Shown: positions 43,140-52,765, counted from the first letter of the stretch. The stretch: DNA of 64,000 bases from Minwuia thermotolerans (GCF_002924445.1 NZ_PIGG01000065.1:1-64000), one strand, 5' to 3'. Numbers and translations: made by a program. The notes: a model not told the origin generated them from the letters alone.

Positions 43140-44318
43140 ATGTCCCCGCTAAGTCGTTCCCTCCCGGTCATCCCCCTCGCCGGCCTCGTGCTGACCGTCC
43201 TCTTCCTTGCCCTCGCTGCGCCGTCCGCCGCCGAGCCGGATCGCGACCGGGAGGTTGTCGAACTCTCCGGCGAGCACGGCGACATGCAGTTTCTCGTCGG
43301 CGGGCGGGTGAAGGTCAGCGCCACGGTGACCGACGATGTCTTCGCCGCCGGCCGTTATGTCAGTTTCACGCGGGCCGATATCCGCAACGTGATCGCCGCC
43401 GGCTATGAGGTCACCCTGGACGGCGGCGTGGTCGCGGACATGATCGCTGCAGGTTCCACCGTGCGCGTCGCCGGTCGGGTCGTCGACGATCTCGTGGCCG
43501 CCGGCGGTACGGTCCGGATCGCCCCTGAAGGGGCGGTCGAGAGCGACGTGCGGGCTGTCGGCGAGACGATCGAGGTCGAGGGCGTGGTCGGCGGCAGCCT
43601 CCGTGCGGCTGCACGATCCATCCGGATCGAGGGAAGCGTCGGCGGCAAGGCTGATCTCAGCGCCGAGCGGATCGTCATCGGCCCGGCGGCCCGCATTGGC
43701 GGGGACCTGATCTACCGCAGCCACCAGCCGCCGGAGATCGCCGCAGGCGCCGTGATCGAAGGCGACGTGAGGCACATCGAAATGGACCTGCCGGACATCG
43801 AGCGGATTGGCCTGACCATATTCGGCATCGGCCTCGTCATCGGCGTCGCCTGGGCCGTAGCCGTCCTGCTGCTGGTGGTGGTGATCCAGGCCGCCTTTCC
43901 CTCGCTGGTCGGTGAAGCCGCCGCCGCAGCGCGCGCGCGGCCCTGGAACAGTCTTGGCCGCGGCGTGGCGACCCTGATGATCGCCCTGGCGGCGTCCGGG
44001 CTGCTGTTCGCTTCCGTTCTCGGCGTCCCGCTTGGCGCGGCGCTGTTCTTCACTACGGCCCTGCTCGCCCTTGTCGGACTCACCGTGGCCGCCCAGTGGG
44101 CCGGCTTCGCCATCCGGCGCTGGCGGCGCCGGAGCGACCCGGTCTCGGCGCGGAGCCGCATGGGCTGGACGGTCCTCGGGCTCGTGGCGCTGGCGCTGGT
44201 TTCCCTGATTCCGTTCCTCGGATGGATCGTGGTCGGCCTGATCGTGGCCGCCGGCGTCGGCGCGGCCGCGTCCCGTATCTGGCAGCGAGGACAGCCGGCC
44301 TATGAAGAGGCCGGCTGA
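43140..44318 (+). CDS. exported beta-helix (polymer-forming-like) protein with C-terminal membrane domain
   Basis: A 392-residue protein. A signal peptide or first helix (PVIPLAGLVLTVLFLALAAP) leads to about 170 residues of short repeats of the type VxxDVxAAGxxVxxxG (DDVFAAG, DMIAAGSTVRVAGRV, DDLVAAGGTVRI), as in right-handed beta-helices of bactofilin-like proteins. About four transmembrane helices follow from residue 222. The layout suggests a periplasmic beta-helix anchored by a membrane domain; function unknown. GAAGGAG lies before the ATG. The FNR-type box upstream ties it to low oxygen. Confidence 0.75.
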   Translation: MSPLSRSLPVIPLAGLVLTVLFLALAAPSAAEPDRDREVVELSGEHGDMQFLVGGRVKVSATVTDDVFAAGRYVSFTRADIRNVIAAGYEVTLDGGVVADMIAAGSTVRVAGRVVDDLVAAGGTVRIAPEGAVESDVRAVGETIEVEGVVGGSLRAAARSIRIEGSVGGKADLSAERIVIGPAARIGGDLIYRSHQPPEIAAGAVIEGDVRHIEMDLPDIERIGLTIFGIGLVIGVAWAVAVLLLVVVIQAAFPSLVGEAAAAARARPWNSLGRGVATLMIALAASGLLFASVLGVPLGAALFFTTALLALVGLTVAAQWAGFAIRRWRRRSDPVSARSRMGWTVLGLVALALVSLIPFLGWIVVGLIVAAGVGAAASRIWQRGQPAYEEAG

Positions 44319-44331
44319 CGTCCGCTGGCGT

Positions 44332-45759
44332 TCAGATTGAGAAGCCGCCCAGCTTCGTCTCCAGGTACTCGGCGATGCCTTCGCGGGCGCCCTCGCGGCC
44401 CAGGCCCGAGTCCTTCATGCCGCCGAAAGGCGCGGCCGCGGCGCTCGGGTTGATGTCGTTGATCCCGATGATGCCGAAGTCCAGCCCTTCGAACATGCGG
44501 AAGGCGCGGCCGATATCGCGGGTGTAGACATAGGCGGCGAGGCCGTAATGGGTGTCGTTGGCGAGGCTCAGCGCCTCTTCCTCGTCATCGAAGGGGATGA
44601 TCGGCGCGACGGGGCCGAAGGTCTCCTCGCGGTAGATCTCCATCGTATCGTTGACGCCGTGCAGGATCGTGGGCGCATAGAAGAAACCGCCGCCAAGCGC
44701 GCCCTCGGTCAGACGGTGGCCGCCCAGGACCACGTCCGCGCCCTTGGCCTTCGCATCGTCGACCTGACGGGCCACCTTGTCGACGGCGGCGGCATTGACC
44801 AGCGGGCCGATGGCGACGCTCTCGTCGAAGCCGGAGCCCGCCTTCATCTTGCCTACGCGACCCGCCAGCGTCTCGGTGAAGGCGTCGGCCTGGGAGCTGT
44901 GGACGTAGAGCCGGTTGGGGCTGATGCAGGCCTGACCGGTGTTGAGGAACTTCACCAGCTGCGCCCCCTTGGCGGCGTGAACCGGGTCCGCGTCCTTGAA
45001 GACGATGAACGGCGCATGGCCGCCCAGTTCGCAGGAGACGCGCTTCATGTTCGCCGCGGCCTGGCCTGCCAGCATGCGGCCAACCGCGGTGGAGCCAGTG
45101 AAGGTCAGCTTCCGCACCTTCGGATTGGTCGTGAATTCCTCGCCGATGGGCTTCGGATCCAGGGCCGTGACCAGGTTGATCACGCCGTCCGGCACGCCGG
45201 CCTCGGTCAGGATCCTGAAGACCTCGATGGCGCAGAGCGGCGTCGCCTCCGCCGGTTTCAGCACGACCGTGCACCCGGCGGCCAGCGCGGGCCCGACCTT
45301 CCGCGTGATCATGGAGACGGGGTAGTTCCACGGCGTGATCGCGGCCACGACGCCGACCGGCTGGTGCAGGACGATGAATCGCTGGTCGGCCCGCGGCGAG
45401 GGGATGGTCTCGCCGTAGTTGCGCTTGGCTTCCTCGGAGAACCAGAGCAGGAAGTCGGCGCCGTACTGGACCTCGGTGCGCGCCGCGCGGAGCGGCTTGC
45501 CCTGCTCCTCGGTCATGGTGCGGGCCAGGTGCTCCTTGCGCTCGATCATCAGGTCGTAGGCCCGGCGCAGGACTTCGGCGCGGTGATAGGCCGTGGTCCC
45601 GGCCCAGTCGCGGAAGGCGCCGTGGGCGGCGTCGATGGCGCGCTTCGCCGCCTCGCGGTCGCCGTCCGGCACCTCCTTGATGGTCTCGCCCGTCGCCGGG
45701 TTGATGACGGAGAAGGTCTTGCCCGAGGCCGCCTCGGTCCATGCGCCCTGAATGAACAT
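44332..45759 (-). CDS. gabD: NAD(P)-dependent succinate-semialdehyde dehydrogenase
   Basis: A 475-residue aldehyde dehydrogenase. Catalytic Glu is in VSCELGGHAPFIVF, the nucleophile Cys in NTGQACISPNRLYV, and FTGSTAVGR is the cofactor motif. The C-terminal part EREGAREGIAEYLETK and FGGMKDSGLGREG match GabD, which oxidises succinate semialdehyde to succinate; related semialdehydes are possible. It is a single gene, 13 bases from the convergent beta-helix gene. Confidence 0.9.
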   Translation of the reverse strand: MFIQGAWTEAASGKTFSVINPATGETIKEVPDGDREAAKRAIDAAHGAFRDWAGTTAYHRAEVLRRAYDLMIERKEHLARTMTEEQGKPLRAARTEVQYGADFLLWFSEEAKRNYGETIPSPRADQRFIVLHQPVGVVAAITPWNYPVSMITRKVGPALAAGCTVVLKPAEATPLCAIEVFRILTEAGVPDGVINLVTALDPKPIGEEFTTNPKVRKLTFTGSTAVGRMLAGQAAANMKRVSCELGGHAPFIVFKDADPVHAAKGAQLVKFLNTGQACISPNRLYVHSSQADAFTETLAGRVGKMKAGSGFDESVAIGPLVNAAAVDKVARQVDDAKAKGADVVLGGHRLTEGALGGGFFYAPTILHGVNDTMEIYREETFGPVAPIIPFDDEEEALSLANDTHYGLAAYVYTRDIGRAFRMFEGLDFGIIGINDINPSAAAAPFGGMKDSGLGREGAREGIAEYLETKLGGFSI

Positions 45760-45826
45760 CTCTTTCGCTCCCCTTGGTCCGGAATGTCCGCTGTCTAGCC
45801 GAAGCCGCGCCGGCGCGACAGTCCCG

Positions 45827-46786
45827 TCAGTCGCCCAGCGCGCGCTTCAGTGCGTCCAGCCGCGCCGCCCAGATCCGCCGGCTGAGCTTCGCCCCGGGCG
45901 CGAATGTCTCGGAGGCGTGGAAGGCGCCGGGCCAGACGTGGAACTCCGTCGGCACGCCGGCCTGCAGCAGGCGCTGGGCGAAGGCGATGTTCTCGTCGCG
46001 GAAGAGGTCCATGTCGCCGACGTCCATGTATGTCGGCGGCAGGCCGGAGAGATTCTCCATCCGGGCCGGCGCGGCGTAGCCGTCAGCCGGCCTGCCGCCC
46101 AGATACCATTCCCAGGCCTCGAGATTTCCCGACCGGTCCCAGACGCCCAGGTCGACGATCTCGTGGCTGGACGGGGTCTCGTTGCGGTCGTCGATCATCG
46201 GATAGAACGGCATCATGAAGCAGAGTGCCGGACCGCCGCGGTCGCGGGCCATCAGCGCCGTCGCGATGGTCAGTCCGCCGCCGGCGCTGCCGCCGTTGAT
46301 CGCGAGGCGGTCGCGCCGGATGCCGAGTTCGTCGGCGTTGCCCGCCATCCATTTCAGCGCGGCGTAGCAGTCCTCGACCGCCGCCGGGTAGGGATCCTCC
46401 GGCGCCAGCCGGTAATCGACCGAGACGAAGACGGCCTGGCTGACCTCGCACATGCGGATAGCGGAGAGTTCGCCCATCTGGAGGTCGCCCATGATCATGC
46501 CGCCGCCATGGATGTAACAGACGGCGGGCAGAGGCCCCTCGGCCCCGACGGGCCGGTAGATGCGCACCGCGACGTCCGGCGCGCCCTGGGGCCCGGGGAT
46601 GGTGCGGTCCTCGATCGAGACGTTCGGGTTCGGCTCGATGTGGGCGGTCATCTCCCGCATCGTGTCGCTCAGCTTCCGCCGCCGTGCGCCGATCTCGGCA
46701 ATGCCGTTCAGTCCGCCGGGCATCGCCTCCAGCAGGACCTTCAGGCCCTCCCGCGATTCCGGATCGATCCGGTCCAGTGCCGACAT
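45827..46786 (-). CDS. alpha/beta hydrolase of the hormone-sensitive-lipase type
   Basis: A 319-residue esterase-like protein. YIHGGGMIMGDL is the HGGG oxyanion motif, INGGSAGGGLTIA holds the nucleophilic Ser, and DMDLFRDEN with FHVWPGAFHASETF provide the Asp and His. Family IV enzymes hydrolyse short acyl esters. Substrate unknown; no operon partner is evident. Confidence 0.9.
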   Translation of the reverse strand: MSALDRIDPESREGLKVLLEAMPGGLNGIAEIGARRRKLSDTMREMTAHIEPNPNVSIEDRTIPGPQGAPDVAVRIYRPVGAEGPLPAVCYIHGGGMIMGDLQMGELSAIRMCEVSQAVFVSVDYRLAPEDPYPAAVEDCYAALKWMAGNADELGIRRDRLAINGGSAGGGLTIATALMARDRGGPALCFMMPFYPMIDDRNETPSSHEIVDLGVWDRSGNLEAWEWYLGGRPADGYAAPARMENLSGLPPTYMDVGDMDLFRDENIAFAQRLLQAGVPTEFHVWPGAFHASETFAPGAKLSRRIWAARLDALKRALGD

Positions 46787-46893
46787 GCTTCTTCTCCCCT
46801 TGAAGCCGGTTTCTCCCCGCAGGCGAGGCTAGCGCAGGCCGGGGGTCCCGCAAACCGGTCAGGACGGGGAGGGCCCGCGCGGGAGACGCAGAC

Positions 46894-47853
46894 CTATGTC
46901 TGGATCACGACCAGGCCGATATAGGCCATGTAGCCGGCCAGCAGCGCGCCGCCCTCGAAGCGGTTCACCCGGAGTCCGGTAACCGCCATGACCATCATCG
47001 CCACGGTCGCAGCGAGCATTACCCAGATGTCGAACGCCGCGATCACCTCGGGCACGGCGATGGGCTGCAGGATCGCGGTGACGCCCAGGATGCCGAAGAT
47101 GTTGTAGATGTTGCTGCCCAGGATGTTGCCGAGTGCGACGTCGCCCTGACGCCGGATGGCCGCGACGACGGAGGTCACCAGCTCGGGCAGCGAGGTGCCG
47201 ATCGCCACGACGGTGAGCCCGATCGTCGCCTCCGAGACGCCTGCCAGCTGCGCCAGGTCGATGGCGGCGGCCACCAGCATCTTCGCGCCGAAGACCGTCA
47301 GCGCCAGACCGCCCAGGAAGAGCGGCCCGGCTACCCATAACCGCTCCGATCGGAGCGGCGCCGGCGCCGGCAGGTCCATCTCGGCGGCAAGGCCGGGCAC
47401 GGTGCGCTCGGCGCGATAGGCGACGATCAGATAGACGATGAGGCCGGCGATCAGACCGACGCCGACCAGTCGGCTCATTTCCCCGTACAGCACCACGGCG
47501 GCGCAGGCGATGGCGGCGATGGTCATGACCACGCCATCGCGGCGCAGCGAGTTCAGGCTGGCCTGGACGGGCCGGATCAGCGCGGCGAGACCCAGGATCA
47601 GCAGGATGTTGGCGATGTTGCTGCCGACGACATTGCCGACGGCGATACCAGGCGAGCCGACCAGGGCGGCCTCCACGCTGGTGACGAGTTCCGGCATGGA
47701 GGTGCCGAAACCGACAAGGGTGAGGCCGATCAGCAGGGGCGAGACGCCGAGCCGGCGGGCGAGGCCGACGGCGCCGCGGACAAGCATGTCGCCGCCCAGA
47801 ACGAGAAGAACGAGGCCGGCGGCGAGTTCGAGGAAGCTCATGAAGGGGACCAT
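46894..47853 (-). CDS. calcium/sodium antiporter (CaCA family, YrbG-like)
   Basis: A 319-residue inner-membrane protein with about ten segments in two inverted halves. The alpha repeats are GFGTSMPELVTSVEAAL with AVGNVVGSNIANI, and IGTSLPELVTSVVAAI with ALGNILGSNIYNI. This is the full CaCA signature for exchange of Ca2+ against Na+ or H+. Single gene. Confidence 0.93.
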   Translation of the reverse strand: MVPFMSFLELAAGLVLLVLGGDMLVRGAVGLARRLGVSPLLIGLTLVGFGTSMPELVTSVEAALVGSPGIAVGNVVGSNIANILLILGLAALIRPVQASLNSLRRDGVVMTIAAIACAAVVLYGEMSRLVGVGLIAGLIVYLIVAYRAERTVPGLAAEMDLPAPAPLRSERLWVAGPLFLGGLALTVFGAKMLVAAAIDLAQLAGVSEATIGLTVVAIGTSLPELVTSVVAAIRRQGDVALGNILGSNIYNIFGILGVTAILQPIAVPEVIAAFDIWVMLAATVAMMVMAVTGLRVNRFEGGALLAGYMAYIGLVVIQT

Positions 47854-47956
47854 TCGAAGAAGGCGCGGCCCGGCGGGCGCGCTGTGGTGAACGCGGCGCG
47901 AGACATGGTGGTTCGCCGGGCGGAGTGCAATCGGGCGCGTCGGGCGACCGAGGAAA

Positions 47957-48814
47957 TCAGTCGCCCGGCACGCGATAGCCCCGCGGCGGCGGCCGGTATT
48001 TCTCGACCTCGAAGTTCACGGCGATCATCCAGTCGGCGTAGTCGGGATCTATGCGCTTCGCCATCTGCAGCAGTTCCTGGCGAAACGGGCCTTCCAGAGG
48101 TCCGCCGCGGCCCGGCCAGATGCGGAACTTGATGCGGACGAAACTGCGGCCCGTGCGTGTCGTCTGGCGCGCCATGATTTCCGGCTGGGCCCGGAAGATG
48201 CCGGGATAGAGCTCGAGCGCCGTGTCGGCCAGCAGCGACGCCTCCTGCGCCAGTTGTTCCCCCTTCTCGGCGTCTTCGGGCAGGGTGACGTCGATGAAGC
48301 AGCGGACATAGCCCCTGGGGTAGGTGGTGACGTTCAGGATGCTGCGGTTGGGCACGAAGACCTCGGCCCCCATCGGGTTGCGCAGCACCGTGAAGCGCAT
48401 CCCGAAGCGCTCTACGATGCCCACTTGGCCGCTGACCTCGATGACGTCGCCGATGTCGAACAGGTCGGTGAAGACGATGGTGACGCCGCTGACCACGTCC
48501 TGGACCATGCCCTGGGAGCCGAAGGCCACGGCCAGGCCGATGATCGAGGCGCTGGCCAGGTAGGTCGAGAGCGGCACGCCGATTTCGTTCAGGACGAAAC
48601 CGAAGGCGGTGAAGTAGAGGGCGAAGACCGCGCTGCTGGTGATCAGGCTGATCAGGGTCCGCGTCTTGGTGGAGCGTCGGGCCACGCCGCTGGTCATGGC
48701 GCGTGCGCTGAGCATGCGGACGGCACGGACGAAGATGTGCGCCGCCACCGCCAGGGCGAGCGCGACGGCGATCCGTTCCCAGCCCGAGAGCCCGTTCAGG
48801 AACTCAGCCACCAA
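47957..48814 (-). CDS. mechanosensitive channel of the MscS family
   Basis: A 285-residue small-conductance mechanosensitive channel. Membrane helices occupy about residues 12-32, 55-75 and 80-105; the pore-lining helix reads ASASIIGLAVAFGSQGMVQD. The beta domain (DVIEVSGQVGIVERFGMRFT) and C-terminal alpha/beta domain (GYVRCFIDVTLPEDAEK) follow. It opens under osmotic downshock. It starts 15 bases after the SHOCT protein gene on the same strand. Confidence 0.92.
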   Translation of the reverse strand: MVAEFLNGLSGWERIAVALALAVAAHIFVRAVRMLSARAMTSGVARRSTKTRTLISLITSSAVFALYFTAFGFVLNEIGVPLSTYLASASIIGLAVAFGSQGMVQDVVSGVTIVFTDLFDIGDVIEVSGQVGIVERFGMRFTVLRNPMGAEVFVPNRSILNVTTYPRGYVRCFIDVTLPEDAEKGEQLAQEASLLADTALELYPGIFRAQPEIMARQTTRTGRSFVRIKFRIWPGRGGPLEGPFRQELLQMAKRIDPDYADWMIAVNFEVEKYRPPPRGYRVPGD

Positions 48815-48829
48815 ATTTTCCGCCTCAGC

Positions 48830-49159
48830 CTACTGGTCGAGCGCCCGGCGGCGTTCCTCGTACTCCTCGCGGTCGATCTCGCCCCGGGCGAAGCGTTCGT
48901 CCAGAATATGGCGCGCGCTCGAACGCTGACCGTTTCCGCCGGCAAACGACTGGCCATGGCTGGAGCCGAGCCAGCGAACCAGAAGGATGATCAGCGCGAT
49001 CACGCCGCCCCAGAATAACACCATCATGATTCCGCCGAAGAGCATGTGGCCCCAGCCCCAGTCGCCATGGCCGTGGGTGTACCCCTGGGCCATGGCGGAA
49101 CTGGTCCAGGCCAATGTCACGGCTATCGTTGCGGCTGAGAAGCCGAATCTTCGCTTCAT
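48830..49159 (-). CDS. SHOCT domain membrane protein
   Basis: A 109-residue protein: signal or first helix (FGFSAATIAVTLAWTSSAMA), His/Gly/Trp-rich stretch (YTHGHGDWGWGHM), one membrane helix (IMMVLFWGGVIALIILLVRW) and a C-terminal SHOCT motif (ARHILDERFARGEIDREEYE). The helix pair is typical of small SHOCT proteins of unknown function. It is upstream of the MscS gene and probably in the same operon. Confidence 0.85.
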   Translation of the reverse strand: MKRRFGFSAATIAVTLAWTSSAMAQGYTHGHGDWGWGHMLFGGIMMVLFWGGVIALIILLVRWLGSSHGQSFAGGNGQRSSARHILDERFARGEIDREEYEERRRALDQ

Positions 49160-49219
49160 CAGGCTGCCTCCTCTATCGATGGATTGATTCTCGCATGTCC
49201 CGCGGAGGCGGGGAATTCG

Positions 49220-50020
49220 TCAAGGAGTCGCGCTACCTTCACCGGTCTTCCGCAGGCCGACGAAATCCGGCTCCCGGCCCTCGCCGAAGGCGGCGATGGC
49301 TTCCAGGTTGGCCGGCCCGCCGATCAGCTGGCAGAACGCCGCCTCCTCGCGCCGGCGCGCATTGCGGACCGCGTCGAGCCGGGCGTCCAGCATCAGCTTC
49401 TTGGTGGCGATCAGGGACTCGACGGGCATGCGGGCGATGCGCGCGGCCAGTTCGCGCGCCGCGTCCATCAGTTCGTGATCGGGCAGCGCGCGCAGGGCGA
49501 GGCCGCTTGCCACGGCCTCCCGCGCGTCCATCCAGCCGCCGGTGAACAGAAGGGCCGCCGCCCGGTTCCAGCCCAGCCGTTCCGGCAGCAACAGGCTGCT
49601 CGCGGCTTCGGCGGTGACGCCCAGATTGACGAAGGGCGCGCGCAGCTTCGCGCTTTCCGCCATCAGCACGATGTCGCAATGGGGCAGGACGGTCAGGCCG
49701 ATTCCGACGCCGACGCCGTTGACCGCGGCGACCAGCGGTTTCGGGAAGGACTCGACCGTCGATATGAAGGGACGGAACCCGGCATTCATGCGGCTCTCGT
49801 GGTCGCGGTCGTCGGCCAGTTCGGCCAGATCCTGGCCGGCGGAGAAGGCGCGGCCCGCGCCGGTGAGCAGGACGCAGGCGATCGAACCGTCTTCGGCGGC
49901 GGCGGCGAGCGCGGCGGCGGCGGCGTTGTAGAGCTCGTCATTGAACGCATTGAGCTGTTCGGGCCGGTTCAGGCGCAATTCCAGCACGCCGTCCCGGCGG
50001 GTCTCCTCGATCACCGCCAT
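49220..50020 (-). CDS. enoyl-CoA hydratase/isomerase family protein
   Basis: A 266-residue crotonase-fold protein. Oxyanion-hole segments are GAGRAFSAGQDLAELADD and AAVNGVGVGIGLTVLPHCDI. SAGQDL is the form seen in PaaG-like ring-isomerases, but the enzyme could also act in fatty-acid or aromatic-acid breakdown. It starts 21 bases downstream of the modC stop, on the same strand, and so could be read through from modABC. Confidence 0.88.
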   Translation of the reverse strand: MAVIEETRRDGVLELRLNRPEQLNAFNDELYNAAAAALAAAAEDGSIACVLLTGAGRAFSAGQDLAELADDRDHESRMNAGFRPFISTVESFPKPLVAAVNGVGVGIGLTVLPHCDIVLMAESAKLRAPFVNLGVTAEAASSLLLPERLGWNRAAALLFTGGWMDAREAVASGLALRALPDHELMDAARELAARIARMPVESLIATKKLMLDARLDAVRNARRREEAAFCQLIGGPANLEAIAAFGEGREPDFVGLRKTGEGSATP

Positions 50021-50041
50021 GTTTGCCTCTCTCGTAAACGC

Positions 50042-51139
50042 TCAGCCGGACATGGGCGTCCAGACGTCCCCGCGCGCGACGGCGACGGATTTCAGGATGG
50101 CATAGCACGGGGCGCCGGGTGCAAGTTCAAGCGCCTCGGCCGAACGCCGCGTCAGCCGCGCCAGCAGACGCTCTCCGCCGCAGTCGAGCTGCACCATCAC
50201 CCCGGGACCTTCGCCCCGGCGGACCGCGGCGACGCGGCCGGCGAGGATGTTGAGCGCCGACAGGCCTTCGGGCCGCGTCCGAGACAGGATCACATCCTGG
50301 GCGTGGATGCGGACGGCGATGCGCCGCCCCGGCTCGGCCTCGATGCGCGGCAGCAGCAGCCGCCCGCCGGCCGCCTCGAACTCGGTCAGCCCATCGGCGT
50401 GATGGACGACGACGGTCGCGGGGATGATCGCGCCCGCCTCCCGCACACCGAGGTCGGGGATGCTGTCGGGGTCGGAGAGCACTTTGGCCGCGGGCCCTGC
50501 GGCGGCGACCCGGCCGTCGCGCAGGGTGACCACCGTCGTCGCCAGCCGAGCCACCTCCGGCACCGAATGGCTCACATAGAGAACGGGAACCTCGGTGCGG
50601 TCCCGCAGGCGTTCCAGATAGGGCAGGATTTCGGCCTTGCGCGCCTCGTCGAGGGAGGCCAGAGGCTCGTCCATCAGCAGCAGACGCGGCGCGGCCAGCA
50701 GCGCCCTTCCGATCGCCACCCGTTGCTTCTCGCCCCCCGAAAGGGCGCCCGGCCGCCGCGCCAGCAGCGGCTCGATCCCCAGCATGTCGACGATATCGTC
50801 AAACCTGTCGTCTTCTGCGCGTCTGCCCGTGAACCAGCGGCCGTAGCGCAGGTTCCGCGCCACGCTGAGATGAGGGAACAGCCGCCCGTCCTGGAAGACA
50901 TAGCCGACACGGCGGCGGTGCGGCGGCAGCCAGTGGCCGCTTTCGGTGTCGAACAGCTCCCAGCCATTGACGGCGACCCTTCCCGCCTGTGGCCTGAGCA
51001 GGCCGGCGACGGCGTTGACCACGGTGGTCTTGCCGGCGCCGGAGCGTCCGAACAGGGCCGTCACGCCCGCCGGCGCCTCGAAGGCGACGTCGAGATCGAA
51101 GCCCGGGAAGCGGTGGCGGAGAGCGACCGAGAGGCTCAT
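50042..51139 (-). CDS. modC: molybdate ABC transporter ATP-binding protein ModC
   Basis: A 365-residue ATPase. Walker A GRSGAGKTTVVNAVAG, signature LSGGEKQRVAIGRA and Walker B LLLMDEPLASLDEARK are followed by a C-terminal MOP-type molybdate-binding domain (from about residue 295: LSALNILAGRVAAVRRGEG). The start at 51139 overlaps the modB stop (ATGA). The pump supplies molybdenum for enzymes such as SoxC in this window. Confidence 0.94.
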   Translation of the reverse strand: MSLSVALRHRFPGFDLDVAFEAPAGVTALFGRSGAGKTTVVNAVAGLLRPQAGRVAVNGWELFDTESGHWLPPHRRRVGYVFQDGRLFPHLSVARNLRYGRWFTGRRAEDDRFDDIVDMLGIEPLLARRPGALSGGEKQRVAIGRALLAAPRLLLMDEPLASLDEARKAEILPYLERLRDRTEVPVLYVSHSVPEVARLATTVVTLRDGRVAAAGPAAKVLSDPDSIPDLGVREAGAIIPATVVVHHADGLTEFEAAGGRLLLPRIEAEPGRRIAVRIHAQDVILSRTRPEGLSALNILAGRVAAVRRGEGPGVMVQLDCGGERLLARLTRRSAEALELAPGAPCYAILKSVAVARGDVWTPMSG

Positions 51140-51831
51140 CGGCCCTTCACCCGCCGCGTGGCGCGCTGCGCCAGCGTCTCGGAGACCAGCAGTGCGCCCA
51201 TGGAGATGACGATGGAGACGACGACCAGCCGGAGCGCCGCCGGCTCCCCGCCCGGCACCTGCAGGAAGGTGTAGACGGCCGAGGCGATGGTCTGCGTCTC
51301 GCCGGGGATGCTGGAAACGAAGGTGATGGTCGCGCCGAACTCGCCCATCGCCTTGGCGAAGGTGAGCAGCGCGCCGGCGATGACGCCGGGCAGGATCATG
51401 GGCAGGGTCACGGTGAGGAAGACCCAGCAGCGGTTGGCGCCCAGCGTACCGGCCGCCTGCTCCAGACCCGGGTCCACCGCCTCCACCGCGATGCGGATTG
51501 CCCGCACCATCAGAGGGAAGCCCATGACGGCGGCGGCCAGGGCTGCGCCGGTCCAGCGGAAGGCGAAGACGATGTCGAAGTGCTCGGCCAGGAACGAGCC
51601 GACCGCACCCCTTCGGCCGAAGGTCAGCAACAGCAGATAGCCCGTCACCACGGGCGGCATGACCAGCGGCAGATGGACGATGACGTTCAATATCTGGCGG
51701 CCGGGAAACCGGCCCCGCGCCAGCAGCAGCGCCGTCGCAACCGCGAGCGGTAGGCTCGCCAGCGTCGCCCAGAAGGCGACCCTGATCGAAAGCGCCACCG
51801 CCTGCCAGGCGTCGGGTCCAAGCCAGTCCAT
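51136..51831 (-). CDS. modB: molybdate ABC transporter permease ModB
   Basis: A 231-residue inner-membrane permease with five hydrophobic segments. The EAA-type loop is EAVDPGLEQAAGTLGANRCW. MPPVVTGYLLLLTFGRRGA and ARAMGEFGATITF-like text (KAMGEFGATITFVSSIPG) are typical of ModB. It starts nine bases after the modA stop. Confidence 0.94.
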   Translation of the reverse strand: MDWLGPDAWQAVALSIRVAFWATLASLPLAVATALLLARGRFPGRQILNVIVHLPLVMPPVVTGYLLLLTFGRRGAVGSFLAEHFDIVFAFRWTGAALAAAVMGFPLMVRAIRIAVEAVDPGLEQAAGTLGANRCWVFLTVTLPMILPGVIAGALLTFAKAMGEFGATITFVSSIPGETQTIASAVYTFLQVPGGEPAALRLVVVSIVISMGALLVSETLAQRATRRVKGR

Positions 51832-51840
51832 GGCTTCCTT

Positions 51841-52623
51841 CTACCTGATCACGCCGAAACCGTGTCGCTCGAAAATCGCGCGTGCCGCCGGGCCCTTGAG
51901 GAACGCGAGGAAGGCTGCGGCGTGGCGATTGCCGCTCTCCGCCGTCACGGCCGCCGGATAGACGATGGGCGGGTGGGTCCCGGCGGCGAAGGTTCCGACG
52001 ACCGAGACGTTGTCGCTGGCGGCTGCATCGGTGCGGTAGACGATGCCGTATGGCGCTTCGCCGGTGGCGACCAGTGCAAGGGCGGCGCGGACGTTCGGCG
52101 CCTGGACGACACGGGCCTCGACCTTGTCCCACAAGCCGAGATTTTCCAGCGCAGCGCGGCCGTAGATGCCTGCGGGCACCGCCTCGACCAGCGCCATTGC
52201 CAGCCGTCTGTCGCCGAGCAGTGCGGGGAGATCGAGCGATGGTCCCACGTCGACCGATTCCGCCTGCCGTCCATGCGCCACCAGGACAATGGCGTTGGTC
52301 AGCAGATCGACACGTGTTCCGGCGCGGAGCAGGCCATCCTGTTCCAGAACGTCCATCCAGTCTGGATTGGCCGAGACGAAAATGTCGGCCGGGGCGCCCT
52401 GCTGTATCTGCCGGGCGAGAGCGGAACTGCCGGCATAGGCGGCGATCGCCGGCTGCCCGGTGTCTGCTCGCCAGGCCGCTATCGCCGCGTCCATCGCGTT
52501 CCGCAGGCTGGCTGCGGCGAAAACCGTGACCGGTTCCGCAGCGCGAACCGTGGTCACGAAACCCAGCCCCAGCAGGCATGCGGCCAGTGCACGCGCGATC
52601 CCGCGTCCGGAGAACGGGCGCAT
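51841..52623 (-). CDS. modA: molybdate ABC transporter substrate-binding protein ModA
   Basis: A 260-residue periplasmic binding protein with signal peptide (ALAACLLGLGFVTTVRA-AEP). VFAAASLRNAMDAAIAAW and AYAGSSALARQIQQGAPADI carry the serine and backbone contacts for molybdate/tungstate, and APYGIVYRTDAAAS is the C-terminal motif. First gene of modABC; no molybdenum riboswitch or ModE site was seen upstream. Confidence 0.94.
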   Translation of the reverse strand: MRPFSGRGIARALAACLLGLGFVTTVRAAEPVTVFAAASLRNAMDAAIAAWRADTGQPAIAAYAGSSALARQIQQGAPADIFVSANPDWMDVLEQDGLLRAGTRVDLLTNAIVLVAHGRQAESVDVGPSLDLPALLGDRRLAMALVEAVPAGIYGRAALENLGLWDKVEARVVQAPNVRAALALVATGEAPYGIVYRTDAAASDNVSVVGTFAAGTHPPIVYPAAVTAESGNRHAAAFLAFLKGPAARAIFERHGFGVIR

Positions 52624-52765
52624 GAATGGCCTCCCGAATTTTCAGCCCAGTGCAGCAGGAACTATCGAGGGCTGTGTGACGGGCTGTCAAACGCGGCGGC
52701 GGGGGCGGGTCCTGATTTCCCGGCACTGGTGAAATTCTGGCCAGAAGGGGGCCGGGTTCTGCGCA

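Noticed and set aside
49184-51274. Plus-strand open frame of 696 codons opposite enoyl-CoA hydratase and modC
   Set aside because: Shadow of two well-supported minus-strand genes; no domain visible.
52624-52765. Possible ModE box or molybdenum riboswitch upstream of modA
   Set aside because: No matching palindrome or conserved riboswitch core found by eye.
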